A stretch of 22,587 nt of DNA from an uncultured Gemmatimonadota bacterium (lineage in GTDB: Bacteria; Gemmatimonadota; Gemmatimonadetes; Gemmatimonadales; Gemmatimonadaceae). Position 1 is the stretch's first letter; the number at the start of each line of letters is the position of its first letter. The position numbers were made by a program, and so were the translations under genes. Location: contig CAMLHT010000028.1 of assembly GCA_946479895.1 (NCBI GenBank), forward strand, positions 1 to 22,587, read 5' to 3'. The notes under the pieces are model-generated. The model was given only the letters and a program-made list of their open reading frames with translations, was not told the DNA's origin and searched no databases. Below, piece by piece: positions 1-5,950 of the stretch.

Positions 1-335
1 GTGCCGGTGCCGCCGCCCATGCCGCAGGTGATGAAGACGAGGTCCGCGCCGGCGATCGCGCGCGCAACTTCGTCGCGATTCTCGTCGATGGCCTGGCGGC
101 CGATCTCGGGACGGGCGCCGGCGCCAAGGCCGCGCGTGAGCTTCTTGCCGATCTGCACCTTCACGTCGGACTTCGACGAGATGAGTGCCTGGGCGTCGGT
201 GTTGACCGAGATGAACTCGACGCCCTCGAGGTGCTCGTCGATCATCCGGTTGACGGCGTTTCCACCACCGCCACCAACACCAACCACCTTCATCCGCGCG
301 TTCTGCGTCGCGGTCTCTTCGAACTCAAAGATCAT
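1..335 (-). CDS. ftsZ: Cell division protein FtsZ, N-terminal part (runs off the left edge)
   Basis: FtsZ is the tubulin-like GTPase that polymerises at mid-cell into the Z ring. Translation from the ATG at 335-333 gives 111 residues. It begins [20 protein letters not shown], followed by the glycine-rich nucleotide-binding loop and NAVNRMI, then [12 protein letters not shown], the [11 protein letters not shown] segment, and, at the window edge, the start of the tubulin signature (GMGGGTGT). These are canonical FtsZ features in the right order and spacing. The rest of the gene lies outside the window. A GGAG lies 11 bases before the ATG. The gene is separated from ftsA by about 3.6 kb of foreign-looking sequence, which is unusual, and it appears to have its own promoter at 452-480. 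Confidence 0.97.
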   Translation of the reverse strand, partial: MIFEFEETATQNARMKVVGVGGGGGNAVNRMIDEHLEGVEFISVNTDAQALISSKSDVKVQIGKKLTRGLGAGARPEIGRQAIDENRDEVARAIAGADLVFITCGMGGGTG

Positions 336-451
336 CGAGATCGAGGCTCCGGTATTGGCTGGTTTGAGGTCAGGTGGGATTCGGCAGGCAACTGCGAACG
401 CTCCCTCAGGCCTGGGAAGCAGATGTTCCGGCCGGAAGAAGTGCTCGCGCC

Positions 452-480
452 AATATAAGGCGAAGTCTCAATCCTGCCAT
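452..480 (-). promoter_or_regulatory. Candidate sigma70-type promoter for ftsZ
   Basis: On the minus strand, ATGGCA (475-480, 4/6 to the -35 consensus) is followed by a 17-base spacer and TATATT (452-457, 5/6 to the -10 consensus). This lies in a locally AT-richer patch. The predicted transcription start is near 445, giving ftsZ a leader of about 110 bases. Such a promoter would let ftsZ be expressed although the island separates it from the rest of the cluster. It is a pattern match only. Confidence 0.5.
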
Positions 481-598
481 ACCCGATTTGGACGAGCTAA
501 GTGGCTGCCAGGACACAACCTGGAAAGTCCACATTTCGAACTGGCGGAACGATTTGTGATGTCCCGGCGGGACGGGCGTCGTGCGCCCGGAGGGTTTG

Positions 599-712
599 TT
601 CGCGGATTACGCAGATGAACGCGGAAACGACGAACCGGGCGCGGTCGAGACAACCCTCGGTCTCGACCGCGCCCGGCTAGCCATTTCTGCATTCATATGC
701 GTAATCCGCGAA
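599..712. repeat. Nested palindromic repeat element (REP/MITE-like)
   Basis: The outer arms are 599-619 and 692-712, 21 bases with one mismatch, and contain CGCGGATTACGCA. The inner arms are 635-651 and 660-676, a perfect 17-base inverted repeat around an 8-base loop. The spacing between outer and inner arms is nearly symmetric, so either strand can fold into a long hairpin. The outer-arm sequence resembles dispersed intergenic palindromes I recall from many environmental genomes; that likeness is from memory. There is no U-tract, so it is not a standard terminator, although it lies upstream of the ftsZ promoter and could insulate it from upstream transcription. Confidence 0.8.
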
Positions 713-809
713 TAACTCCTCCGTCCAAGCGCGGAATCACTGCCATCCCGGAACGGGATTAACTCCTGAACCTACTCGGAATGGTTACGCAATCTGATCG
801 GAGCTCTTG

Positions 810-1065
810 CCAGAAATCCTGCAGATAGAATTTCACCTTCTCGATCACCCCATCGAGCCCCTTGCCGCCAATCTTCAGCCGCTTCGCCGACGACGTCGCC
901 GTCCCGAGCGCCCCGTAGTCGGCGAGGCCCCCACCGTCGAGAACCGCGGCGCCTCGACCGCATCGGTGAGCCCTCCCAGGCGCTCGCGCGGAACCGCGAT
1001 CCGGACCCCCGTCCCGAAGACGTCCGGCGCCCCGCATCGCCGCCGGCGAGAACAATACGACCAGT
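810..1065 (-). pseudogene. Remnant of the 3' end of a second ftsA
   Basis: Read on the minus strand, this segment matches residues ~324-419 of the intact FtsA encoded at 3924-5183, including the C-terminal KVKFYLQDFW at both. By hand alignment the DNA is roughly 85% identical. It has a 12-base in-frame gap removing HRMA, a one-base deletion near 928-931 that breaks the frame, and further gaps of about 12 and 6 bases near 1035-1050. The stop codon that follows the terminal Trp in the intact gene is CAA here. In the unbroken first 35 codons about 12 differ and about 10 of those are synonymous, so the copy diverged while still under selection for protein function. It is now too short and broken to encode FtsA. 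Confidence 0.9.
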
Positions 1066-1277
1066 ATCAACGTTGCGGGGGGGGGCGGAGCGGCCACCGC
1101 GGACGGTTCCTGGTCTGGCGGCAGATCGGCGCTGCTCCCGCGACCGCGGTCGGAGCTACGCTACTACTTGCAGTCTCATAGATCGGCCTTGTCGAACCAG
1201 CGGCCCGATGCGAAAGCCCGAGGGGCCGCGCCGTTCGAGGGCGCGGTCCCTCGGTTTCACAAGCTGCCGATTCTCCC
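1066..1277. other. Debris between the ftsA remnant and the Cys-rich gene
   Basis: No intact gene is seen. On the plus strand, 1085-1181 reads GRFLVWRQIGAAPATAVGAT followed by a leucine run and a stop. In the next frame the reading continues QSHRSALSNQRPD. This pattern recalls the transmembrane junction of MacB/FtsX-type (ADOP) permeases with a frameshift inside it, but it is short and low in complexity. A run of nine G at 1077-1085 and the terminator at 1218-1254 also lie here. Confidence 0.35.
1218..1254 (-). terminator. Hairpin terminator downstream of the Cys-rich protein gene
   Basis: Arms 1218-1232 and 1240-1254 form a 15-bp GC-rich stem (one G-U or mismatch pair) around a 7-base loop. 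On the minus strand the stem is followed by GCTTTC, so the T-tract is weak. It starts 23 bases past the stop codon of the gene at 1278-1877, the expected place for a terminator of the two-gene exported-protein unit. Confidence 0.55.
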
Positions 1278-1877
1278 TTACGGCAACATTGATAGCGCCG
1301 CCGTGCTACGGAGGAGCATCGAGGCCGCCACACGGTCCGCCCCCCACCGCAGTTCCCGCCGCGCTGCCACTGTCAATGCAACCGTCGCTTGCCGCTTGTG
1401 CGCCTCGATGAGCGTGCTCGCAGCGAGCGTCACGAGTTTCGCGTCGCGGACGTTCACCGACGCCACCAGTATGGTGCCGTCGCAGGACCACAGCTGGACA
1501 GCATTCCGCCTTCGATTGAAGACCACCATGCCCGGGACAGATCGGCCGACCTGAATGACCGCAGACAAGTCACCCCGCTGAATCGCGTTTGAAGCGGCCA
1601 CGAAGAGTGCGGCTTCCGGCGCCGGCAACCCGCAGCCGCCGCTCGAATGACAGCCGCAGCCCCCGCCGGTGCACCGCAGGCAGAAGTCATGCGATCCTTG
1701 GAGGTCTCCGCCACCGCTCACCGAATGATGCTGGTCTGTGATGCCGCAGACTGTCGTGGCACAGGTGCCGCACCCTCCCCCGCCGATGCCGGAATTCGGG
1801 TCCTCATCCTGAGCGCGCAACGGCGTCGCGACCAGGGACGCCAATACCAGGACCTTCAACCAGGTCTTCACATGCAT
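1278..1877 (-). CDS. Exported cysteine/glycine-rich protein of unknown function
   Basis: I do not recognise this 199-residue protein. It opens with a clear Sec signal peptide (MHVKTWLKVLVLASLVATP, then LRAQ as probable cleavage site). A mature segment of about 60 residues follows, with some eight cysteines set in glycine-rich runs (GGGGCGTCATTVCG, CLRCTGGGCGC, GGCG), then a C-terminal part of about 110 residues predicted to be mixed alpha/beta (VPGMVVFNRRRNAVQLWSCD). The CxxC pairs could bind metal or form disulfides after export. The start at 1877 is chosen because GGAGGAG stands directly before it and the signal peptide begins there; an in-frame GTG at 1910 is less likely. It lies 36 bases after the propeller gene and is probably cotranscribed with it. 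Confidence 0.75.
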   Translation of the reverse strand: MHVKTWLKVLVLASLVATPLRAQDEDPNSGIGGGGCGTCATTVCGITDQHHSVSGGGDLQGSHDFCLRCTGGGCGCHSSGGCGLPAPEAALFVAASNAIQRGDLSAVIQVGRSVPGMVVFNRRRNAVQLWSCDGTILVASVNVRDAKLVTLAASTLIEAHKRQATVALTVAARRELRWGADRVAASMLLRSTAALSMLP

Positions 1878-1913
1878 GGCTCCTCCTCCGGTGTAGGTGG
1901 ACCAACTCACCGC

Positions 1914-3032
1914 TCAGCGCTTGATGCGGAGCGTGTGAAGCTCAAGGCGGGCCTCCCCATTGGCGTCGTGATCGAAGGTGACCAGACGACCTCCCGGGAG
2001 ACTGTTGACGACGCGCTGCGGGATGCGGATTCGCGCGAGCACCCGTCCTGACGCGATATCAATCGCCTCTATCATCGTGTCGACCACTTCGGCGATGTCC
2101 GGTCCCTTCGTTTCTGCTTCGCGAGAGGGGATGCTCGGCCAGGCGCGTTGCCAGCTCTGATCTGGTACGTGCGTAAACGTCCACAGAATGCCGCCCTGCT
2201 CGGACACGCCCGCGCCCAGCGGGTTAGGTGGCGTCTTGGCGTCCCCCATCCAGACAGTTTTCTGAGGGCGAAACCAGGAAGGACCGCGCTCCAGAACGAG
2301 GTGTTGACGGCCGGCGTCGTCCCACAGCGCAATACGGTACGCGAGCCGCTCTGAGGTCCAAAACCGCCCACCGATTGATGGCGTGATATACCACGCGATC
2401 TCAGCGCCGCCGGATGTTGGCGAGGGAATCTCGCCGCTACCGCCGAAGGATCGCTGGACCTGAAGGCCATCCGGATCGATCTTCACGACGTGCACGGCGT
2501 ACCCGATGTGATCCGGAGACCGGACCAGGCCGGTGGCGATGAACTGCCTGCCGTCGAGGGGCAGCACTCCCGCGGGCATTAGGTTCGCCGGCACCGTCCG
2601 CAGCGTGCGGAGTTCCGGCGAGACGATGGTCAAGCGCCGGTTCAGAAAATCGAAGACGCCAAGTGTGTCTCCATCGAGCGGCAGCAACATCCCCCCAGCA
2701 CGGTACTCACCGGGCCCAGCGCCGCTCCGACCAATGAGGCGAAGGAACTGTCCCTTCGCATCGAATACGCGTGGCGGCAGGTCCTGCGAAAACACCCAAA
2801 TGCGACCTTGGGCGTCCAATCGCGCGTCTATCGGCCACTCCGGCAGCGGCACATCGAGAGAGCCAGCCAGCGAGAGACTCGTTCTCTCAATCGAACAGGA
2901 TCTGCAGGATACCTCGTCTGGGACGACGATCCTTTTCGGTGTGCCTTGGCTCGCCGCCGGCGCGGCCGCCGCGAGGAGCGCACAACATGTGGCGGTCAGC
3001 CAATGAGTCAAGGCAGTGGTACGCGTCGTCAT
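1914..3032 (-). CDS. Exported six-bladed beta-propeller (NHL/TolB-like) protein
   Basis: This 372-residue protein has an N-terminal signal peptide (about residues 1-29, ending AAPAASQ). Next comes a CRSC motif around residue 43, then repeated strands typical of propellers: DARLDAQGRIWVFSQ, RVFDAKGQFLRLIGRSGAGP, the GEYR motif, GDTLGVFDFLNRRLTIVSPE, and so on. The pattern of aspartate/glycine turns with a following 'F..DG.....IG..G.GPGE' motif is typical of the 6-bladed propeller proteins I associate with Gemmatimonadota and Bacteroidota. The ligand is unknown; the protein is probably periplasmic. ATG 3032 is preceded by AAGGGA about 8-9 bases upstream. It lies in the island between ftsA and ftsZ and has no evident role in division. 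Confidence 0.8.
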   Translation of the reverse strand: MTTRTTALTHWLTATCCALLAAAAPAASQGTPKRIVVPDEVSCRSCSIERTSLSLAGSLDVPLPEWPIDARLDAQGRIWVFSQDLPPRVFDAKGQFLRLIGRSGAGPGEYRAGGMLLPLDGDTLGVFDFLNRRLTIVSPELRTLRTVPANLMPAGVLPLDGRQFIATGLVRSPDHIGYAVHVVKIDPDGLQVQRSFGGSGEIPSPTSGGAEIAWYITPSIGGRFWTSERLAYRIALWDDAGRQHLVLERGPSWFRPQKTVWMGDAKTPPNPLGAGVSEQGGILWTFTHVPDQSWQRAWPSIPSREAETKGPDIAEVVDTMIEAIDIASGRVLARIRIPQRVVNSLPGGRLVTFDHDANGEARLELHTLRIKR

Positions 3033-3352
3033 TGTCGTGTTCCCTTAGGGGAATTCCGAGGTCACGTATTCCCGCGCAGAGACGCTGCAGGCATGCGACG
3101 CATTGCGCAAGAGCGAAACATGCAACCGGACAATCAGCATTATTTGGAAACCTTAATAATCTTTGCGGCCCCACTTTCACCGATCCGAGGTCGCGTTTCC
3201 CCCCCCGACAGGTCGCTACGTCAGGAAGGTCGGCGGTCGGTTCCGGTGCTCGCAGTGGGGCACCACTTCCCCACCGCCATGGCGCGCCATCGGCGGTCGC
3301 GACGGTGGCAGCGCTCGCACTCTGCGACCTGGGTCGCCCTTTCGCGCACCCG
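3033..3352. other. Upstream region of the propeller gene, no convincing gene
   Basis: The stretch 3133-3166 is markedly AT-rich in a GC-rich setting (TTATTTGG, CCTTAATAATC) and probably carries the promoter of the propeller gene, but I could not find a good -35/-10 pair. A short palindrome TTCCC-N4-GGGAA at about 3040-3053 covers the ribosome-binding area. Open frames here are arginine-rich and featureless. Confidence 0.5.
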
Positions 3353-3556
3353 GAGATACTTACCGAACAAGATCGGCTACATGCCGATCTCGCACTCGGG
3401 AGCCTTGGTCTTCTTTCAGCACATCGCGACGGTATGAACACGCCGACACTGTGCTGGCCCCGAGCAAGGCTTCGCCGAATAAGGCGGGATCTCTGACGAT
3501 GAGGTCATGACGGCCATCTGATCGACCCATTCGTCTACCATTGCCATATCGTCAAC
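3353..3556 (+). pseudogene. Probable remnant of a multicopper oxidase C-terminal domain
   Basis: Three plus-strand pieces in shifting frames match the last cupredoxin domain of multicopper oxidases in order. They are EILTEQDRLHADLALGSLG with LLSAHRDG (3353-3433), EHADTVLAPSK (from 3436), and GHDGHLIDPFVYHCHIV (3503-3556). The family pattern is 'EI.N...HP.HLHG..F.VLSRDG', 'WKDTVLVPPG', 'FVYHCHILEHED'. The distance from the first histidine (3380) to HCH (3539) is 53 codons, close to the 56 I recall for CueO. Two of the three N-terminal copper histidines, the final EH and the GMM ligand are missing, and two frame changes are needed, so no enzyme is made. The match is by eye. Confidence 0.45.
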
Positions 3557-3923
3557 GTCAGGAGCGACAGCGACCGCATGCGCCACCACCAACCCTCAAC
3601 CTTGCATCGGGAGCTCGTCACCCCTCTGGGGCTCGGAGCCCCAGCGCGCCACTCGGTCCTCGCCCAAGGAGGTGGACTCCGGCGTCCTAAGGCTCCCCGC
3701 TCATCCTTGGTATGCAATCTTGATCGACCGAGCGGGTGTGGATCTCAACCGCCTTCACAGTGCAGGGAATTCCGGGAAGCGGCCGAGCTTGTACCGCTCT
3801 CAGATGACCCGACGTGATCCCAGAGGTGAAGTGTACGTCCAGGCTTCGTGTCTCTTAGCAACGAAAGCAAAGTGCGCAATCCCACTTGCAACCAAAGCCC
3901 TCTAATGTGTCTTATGGCCCGTT
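3557..3923. other. Region downstream of ftsA, no convincing gene
   Basis: This stretch contains a tight 8-bp hairpin at 3626-3644 with a 3-base loop and no T-tract. It also has an imperfect direct repeat, CTTAGCAACGAAAGC (3854-3868) and CTTGCAACCAAAGC (3885-3898). A plus-strand frame at 3672-3905 (AILIDRAGVDLNRLH) has a less biased composition than most chance frames, but I cannot assign it and it has no ribosome-binding site. It is probably decayed sequence of the same island. Confidence 0.5.
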
Positions 3924-5183
3924 CTACCAGAAATCCTGCAGGTAGAATTTCACCTTCTCGATGACGCCGTCGAGTCCCTTCCCGCCGATCTTGATCCGCT
4001 TGGCCGACGAAGCCGCGGTCCCCAGCGCCATTCGATGCGCCCCATACTCGGCCAGTCCGACCACCGTCGAGAACCGGGGCGCTTCCACCGCATCCGTCAG
4101 CCCCCCGAGCCGCTCGCGCGGCACCCCGACGCGCACGCCCGTCCCGAAGACGTCCGACGCCAGCTCGGCCGCGCCCTGCATCGCCGCCCCGCCGCCGGCG
4201 AGGACGATCCCCCCGCTCAGCTTCTTCATGTAGCCGGCCGTCGAGATCTCCGTCTGGACGAGATTGAAGATCTCGTCCATACGCTGATGGATGATGTGGG
4301 CGAGGAGCTCGCGGGGGATCTGGCGATCACCCTGCGCCACCGTGCTCGGGAGCTGGATGATGTCGGCCGGGTCGACCATCGGCTCGTACGCACAGCCGTA
4401 GTTCTCCTTCAGCCGCTCCGCGTCCGCCTGCGTGACGCCCAGGCCGTGCACGATGTCGTTGGTGACGTTGTTGCCGCCGTAGGACACCGTCGCCAGGTGG
4501 CGGATCTTGCCCTCGTGGAAGATCGCGACGTCCGTCGTCCCCGCCCCCATCTCCACCAGCGCCGTGCCCAGCTCCTTCTCGTCCTCGGTCAGCACCGCCA
4601 GCGCGCTGGCGAGCGGCTCGAGGATCAGCTCCCGGACCTTGTAGCCCGCCCGCTCCACGGATTTGCGGAGATTGATCGCCGGCGAGCTGCCGATCGTCAC
4701 GAGATACATCTCGGTCTCGAGGCGCATGCCCGTCATGCCGATCGGGTCGCGGATGCCCATGTTCTTGTCGACCGTGTACTCCTGCGGGATCGCGTGAAGC
4801 AGCTCGCGGTCCTGAGGGATGGCCTGGGCCCGGGCGACTTCGTTCGCGCGATCCACGTCGCCCTTGTTGATCTCGTCGCCGGCCACGGCGACGATGCCCT
4901 TGCTGGTCATCGCCTGCACGTGCTCGCCGGCGATGCCCACGTACAGCTCCTGCATCTCGGCGCCGGACATCCGCTCGGCATCCTGCATCGCCTTGCGGAT
5001 CGAGCGGGTGGTTTCCTCGATGTCGGAGACGACGCCGCGGCGCATGCCGGTGGTCCTGGCCTGGCCGACGCCGAGCACCTTCAGGGTCGGATGCTTCGGC
5101 AGGTCGCCTTCGACCTCGGCGATGATGGCCGTGGTCTTGGCGGAACCGATGTCCAGGGCGGCGACGAGACGTTCGGGATTCAT
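3924..5183 (-). CDS. ftsA: Cell division protein FtsA
   Basis: FtsA is the actin-like ATPase that tethers FtsZ filaments to the inner membrane and recruits later divisome proteins. The 419-residue protein has the phosphate-1 motif DIGSAKT (residues 11-17), the 1C subdomain (about 85-165, GIAGEHVQAMTSKGIV), phosphate-2 EMGAGTTDVAIF (211-222) and the adenosine motif GGIVLAGGGAAMQGA (324-338). It ends in a short amphipathic helix, GLDGVIEKVKFYLQDFW, the expected membrane-targeting sequence. Length is normal. The ATG at 5183 overlaps the ftsQ stop as ATGA, implying translational coupling. ftsZ does not follow directly: an island begins after the stop codon, and a diverged copy of this gene's 3' end lies at 810-1065. 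Confidence 0.97.
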   Translation of the reverse strand: MNPERLVAALDIGSAKTTAIIAEVEGDLPKHPTLKVLGVGQARTTGMRRGVVSDIEETTRSIRKAMQDAERMSGAEMQELYVGIAGEHVQAMTSKGIVAVAGDEINKGDVDRANEVARAQAIPQDRELLHAIPQEYTVDKNMGIRDPIGMTGMRLETEMYLVTIGSSPAINLRKSVERAGYKVRELILEPLASALAVLTEDEKELGTALVEMGAGTTDVAIFHEGKIRHLATVSYGGNNVTNDIVHGLGVTQADAERLKENYGCAYEPMVDPADIIQLPSTVAQGDRQIPRELLAHIIHQRMDEIFNLVQTEISTAGYMKKLSGGIVLAGGGAAMQGAAELASDVFGTGVRVGVPRERLGGLTDAVEAPRFSTVVGLAEYGAHRMALGTAASSAKRIKIGGKGLDGVIEKVKFYLQDFW

Positions 5184-5896
5184 TGGAGGCGGGCGATGAT
5201 TTGGCCGGAGTATCGCAGGTCGAGCTCCACCGCGCGAGCGGCGCGCCGGCGGAGGTCCTCCTCGACCGACTGCACCTGGTGCAGGTCGCCGAGGGTCACC
5301 GTCGGCAGGGCGCGGAGGGGGGCGTCGTCGAGCTGAAAGAGCAGCTCATTAGCATTCACTCGCCTGAGTTCACTCACGCGGCGGTAGAGCGCGGGCAGCG
5401 TGTCGCGGAGGCCGGCGAGCAGCCGCAGCAGGGCCGTGTCGCGCCGGGCGAGCACCGGCGCGTCCACCGCGACCCGCGACGGGTCGATCGGCAGCGCGAC
5501 GCCGCGCTGGTCGTAGACGCGAAACCCCTGCGGGCCGGGCACGAGGGCGATGGGCTGGTGTTCGGTGATGGTGATGACGAGGGTGCCGGGAAGCTTCCGA
5601 CGGACGGCGGCCGTCGCGACGCCGGTGTGGCCGCGGACGCGGTCGGCGATCGGACCGGTCGGGTCCCAGACCGACCGCATCGTGTCGACGTTCGCGCGGG
5701 CAACGATGTCGCTCGTGGCAATGTAGCGGGTTCCCGCGATCTCCAGACGGCGCACGCGGAAGAAGTCCATCCGCCGCAGCAGCAGCGGCGCCCAGAGCGG
5801 AAGCGACAGCACGAGCAGCGCGGCGATGCCGACGAGCGCGAGCCTGAGCCGGGGGACTCGCCGGCCTTCCGGTTCGGCGCGCGTCGGCTCACTCAC
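5180..5896 (-). CDS. ftsQ: Cell division protein FtsQ (DivIB family)
   Basis: FtsQ is a bitopic inner-membrane divisome scaffold that binds FtsL/FtsB and regulates septal synthesis. The 238-residue protein has a short basic cytoplasmic tail, one membrane segment at about residues 18-41, then a POTRA domain starting FFRVRRLEIAGTRYI and continuing to about residue 115 (LPGTLVITITEHQPIAL), followed by the FtsQ/DivIB domain. The GTG start at 5896 has AGGAAG 8 bases upstream. The stop codon overlaps the ftsA start (ATGA). It follows murC after 51 bases that contain a fragment of a palindromic repeat. murB and ddl, often placed before ftsQ, are absent. Confidence 0.93.
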   Translation of the reverse strand: MSEPTRAEPEGRRVPRLRLALVGIAALLVLSLPLWAPLLLRRMDFFRVRRLEIAGTRYIATSDIVARANVDTMRSVWDPTGPIADRVRGHTGVATAAVRRKLPGTLVITITEHQPIALVPGPQGFRVYDQRGVALPIDPSRVAVDAPVLARRDTALLRLLAGLRDTLPALYRRVSELRRVNANELLFQLDDAPLRALPTVTLGDLHQVQSVEEDLRRRAARAVELDLRYSGQIIARLQ

Positions 5897-5922
5897 CGGA
5901 TGTGCTTCCTTGCGGAGTCTGC

Positions 5923-5950
5923 CCTGAGGAGCGAAGCGACGAAGGGGTCA
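5923..5950. repeat. Fragment of a dispersed GAGCGAAGCGA-type repeat at the murC/ftsQ junction
   Basis: CCTGAGGAGCGAAGCGACGA and the following GGGGTCA resemble one arm of a family of intergenic palindromes ('CCTGAGGAGCGAAGCGACGAAGG') that I recall from many genomes. It ends in the murC stop codon. Only one arm is present, so no long hairpin forms. Its core AGCGAAGCGA is shared with the complete palindrome at 15278-15343. Confidence 0.45.

Larger units (their letters stand above)
336..809. other. Intergenic region upstream of ftsZ, no convincing gene
   Basis: This 474-base stretch holds the ftsZ leader and promoter, a short inverted repeat around 507-522 (CCAGG/CCTGG), a GC-rich patch with small palindromes near 560-590, the large nested palindrome at 599-712, and a 6-bp hairpin at 745-759. 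The open frames crossing it have arginine/proline-rich compositions typical of chance frames in GC-rich DNA and show no domain. I see no gene here. Confidence 0.7.

Noticed and set aside
1077..1085. Run of nine G that could act as a phase-variable tract
   Set aside because: It lies in decayed sequence with no intact reading frame to switch.
1067..1333. Minus-strand 88-codon frame between the ftsA remnant and the Cys-rich gene
   Set aside because: Most of it lies across the terminator hairpin and the 3' end of the Cys-rich gene in another frame; it is arginine-rich with no recognisable feature.
2887..3441. Minus-strand 184-codon open frame upstream of and overlapping the propeller gene
   Set aside because: It overlaps the start of the propeller gene in another frame, has the composition of a chance frame, and has no visible domain or ribosome-binding site.
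3854..3898. Imperfect 14-15 base direct repeat just downstream of ftsA, considered as an attachment site
   Set aside because: No matching copy is seen at the other edge of the island near 800, and no integrase gene is present in the window.
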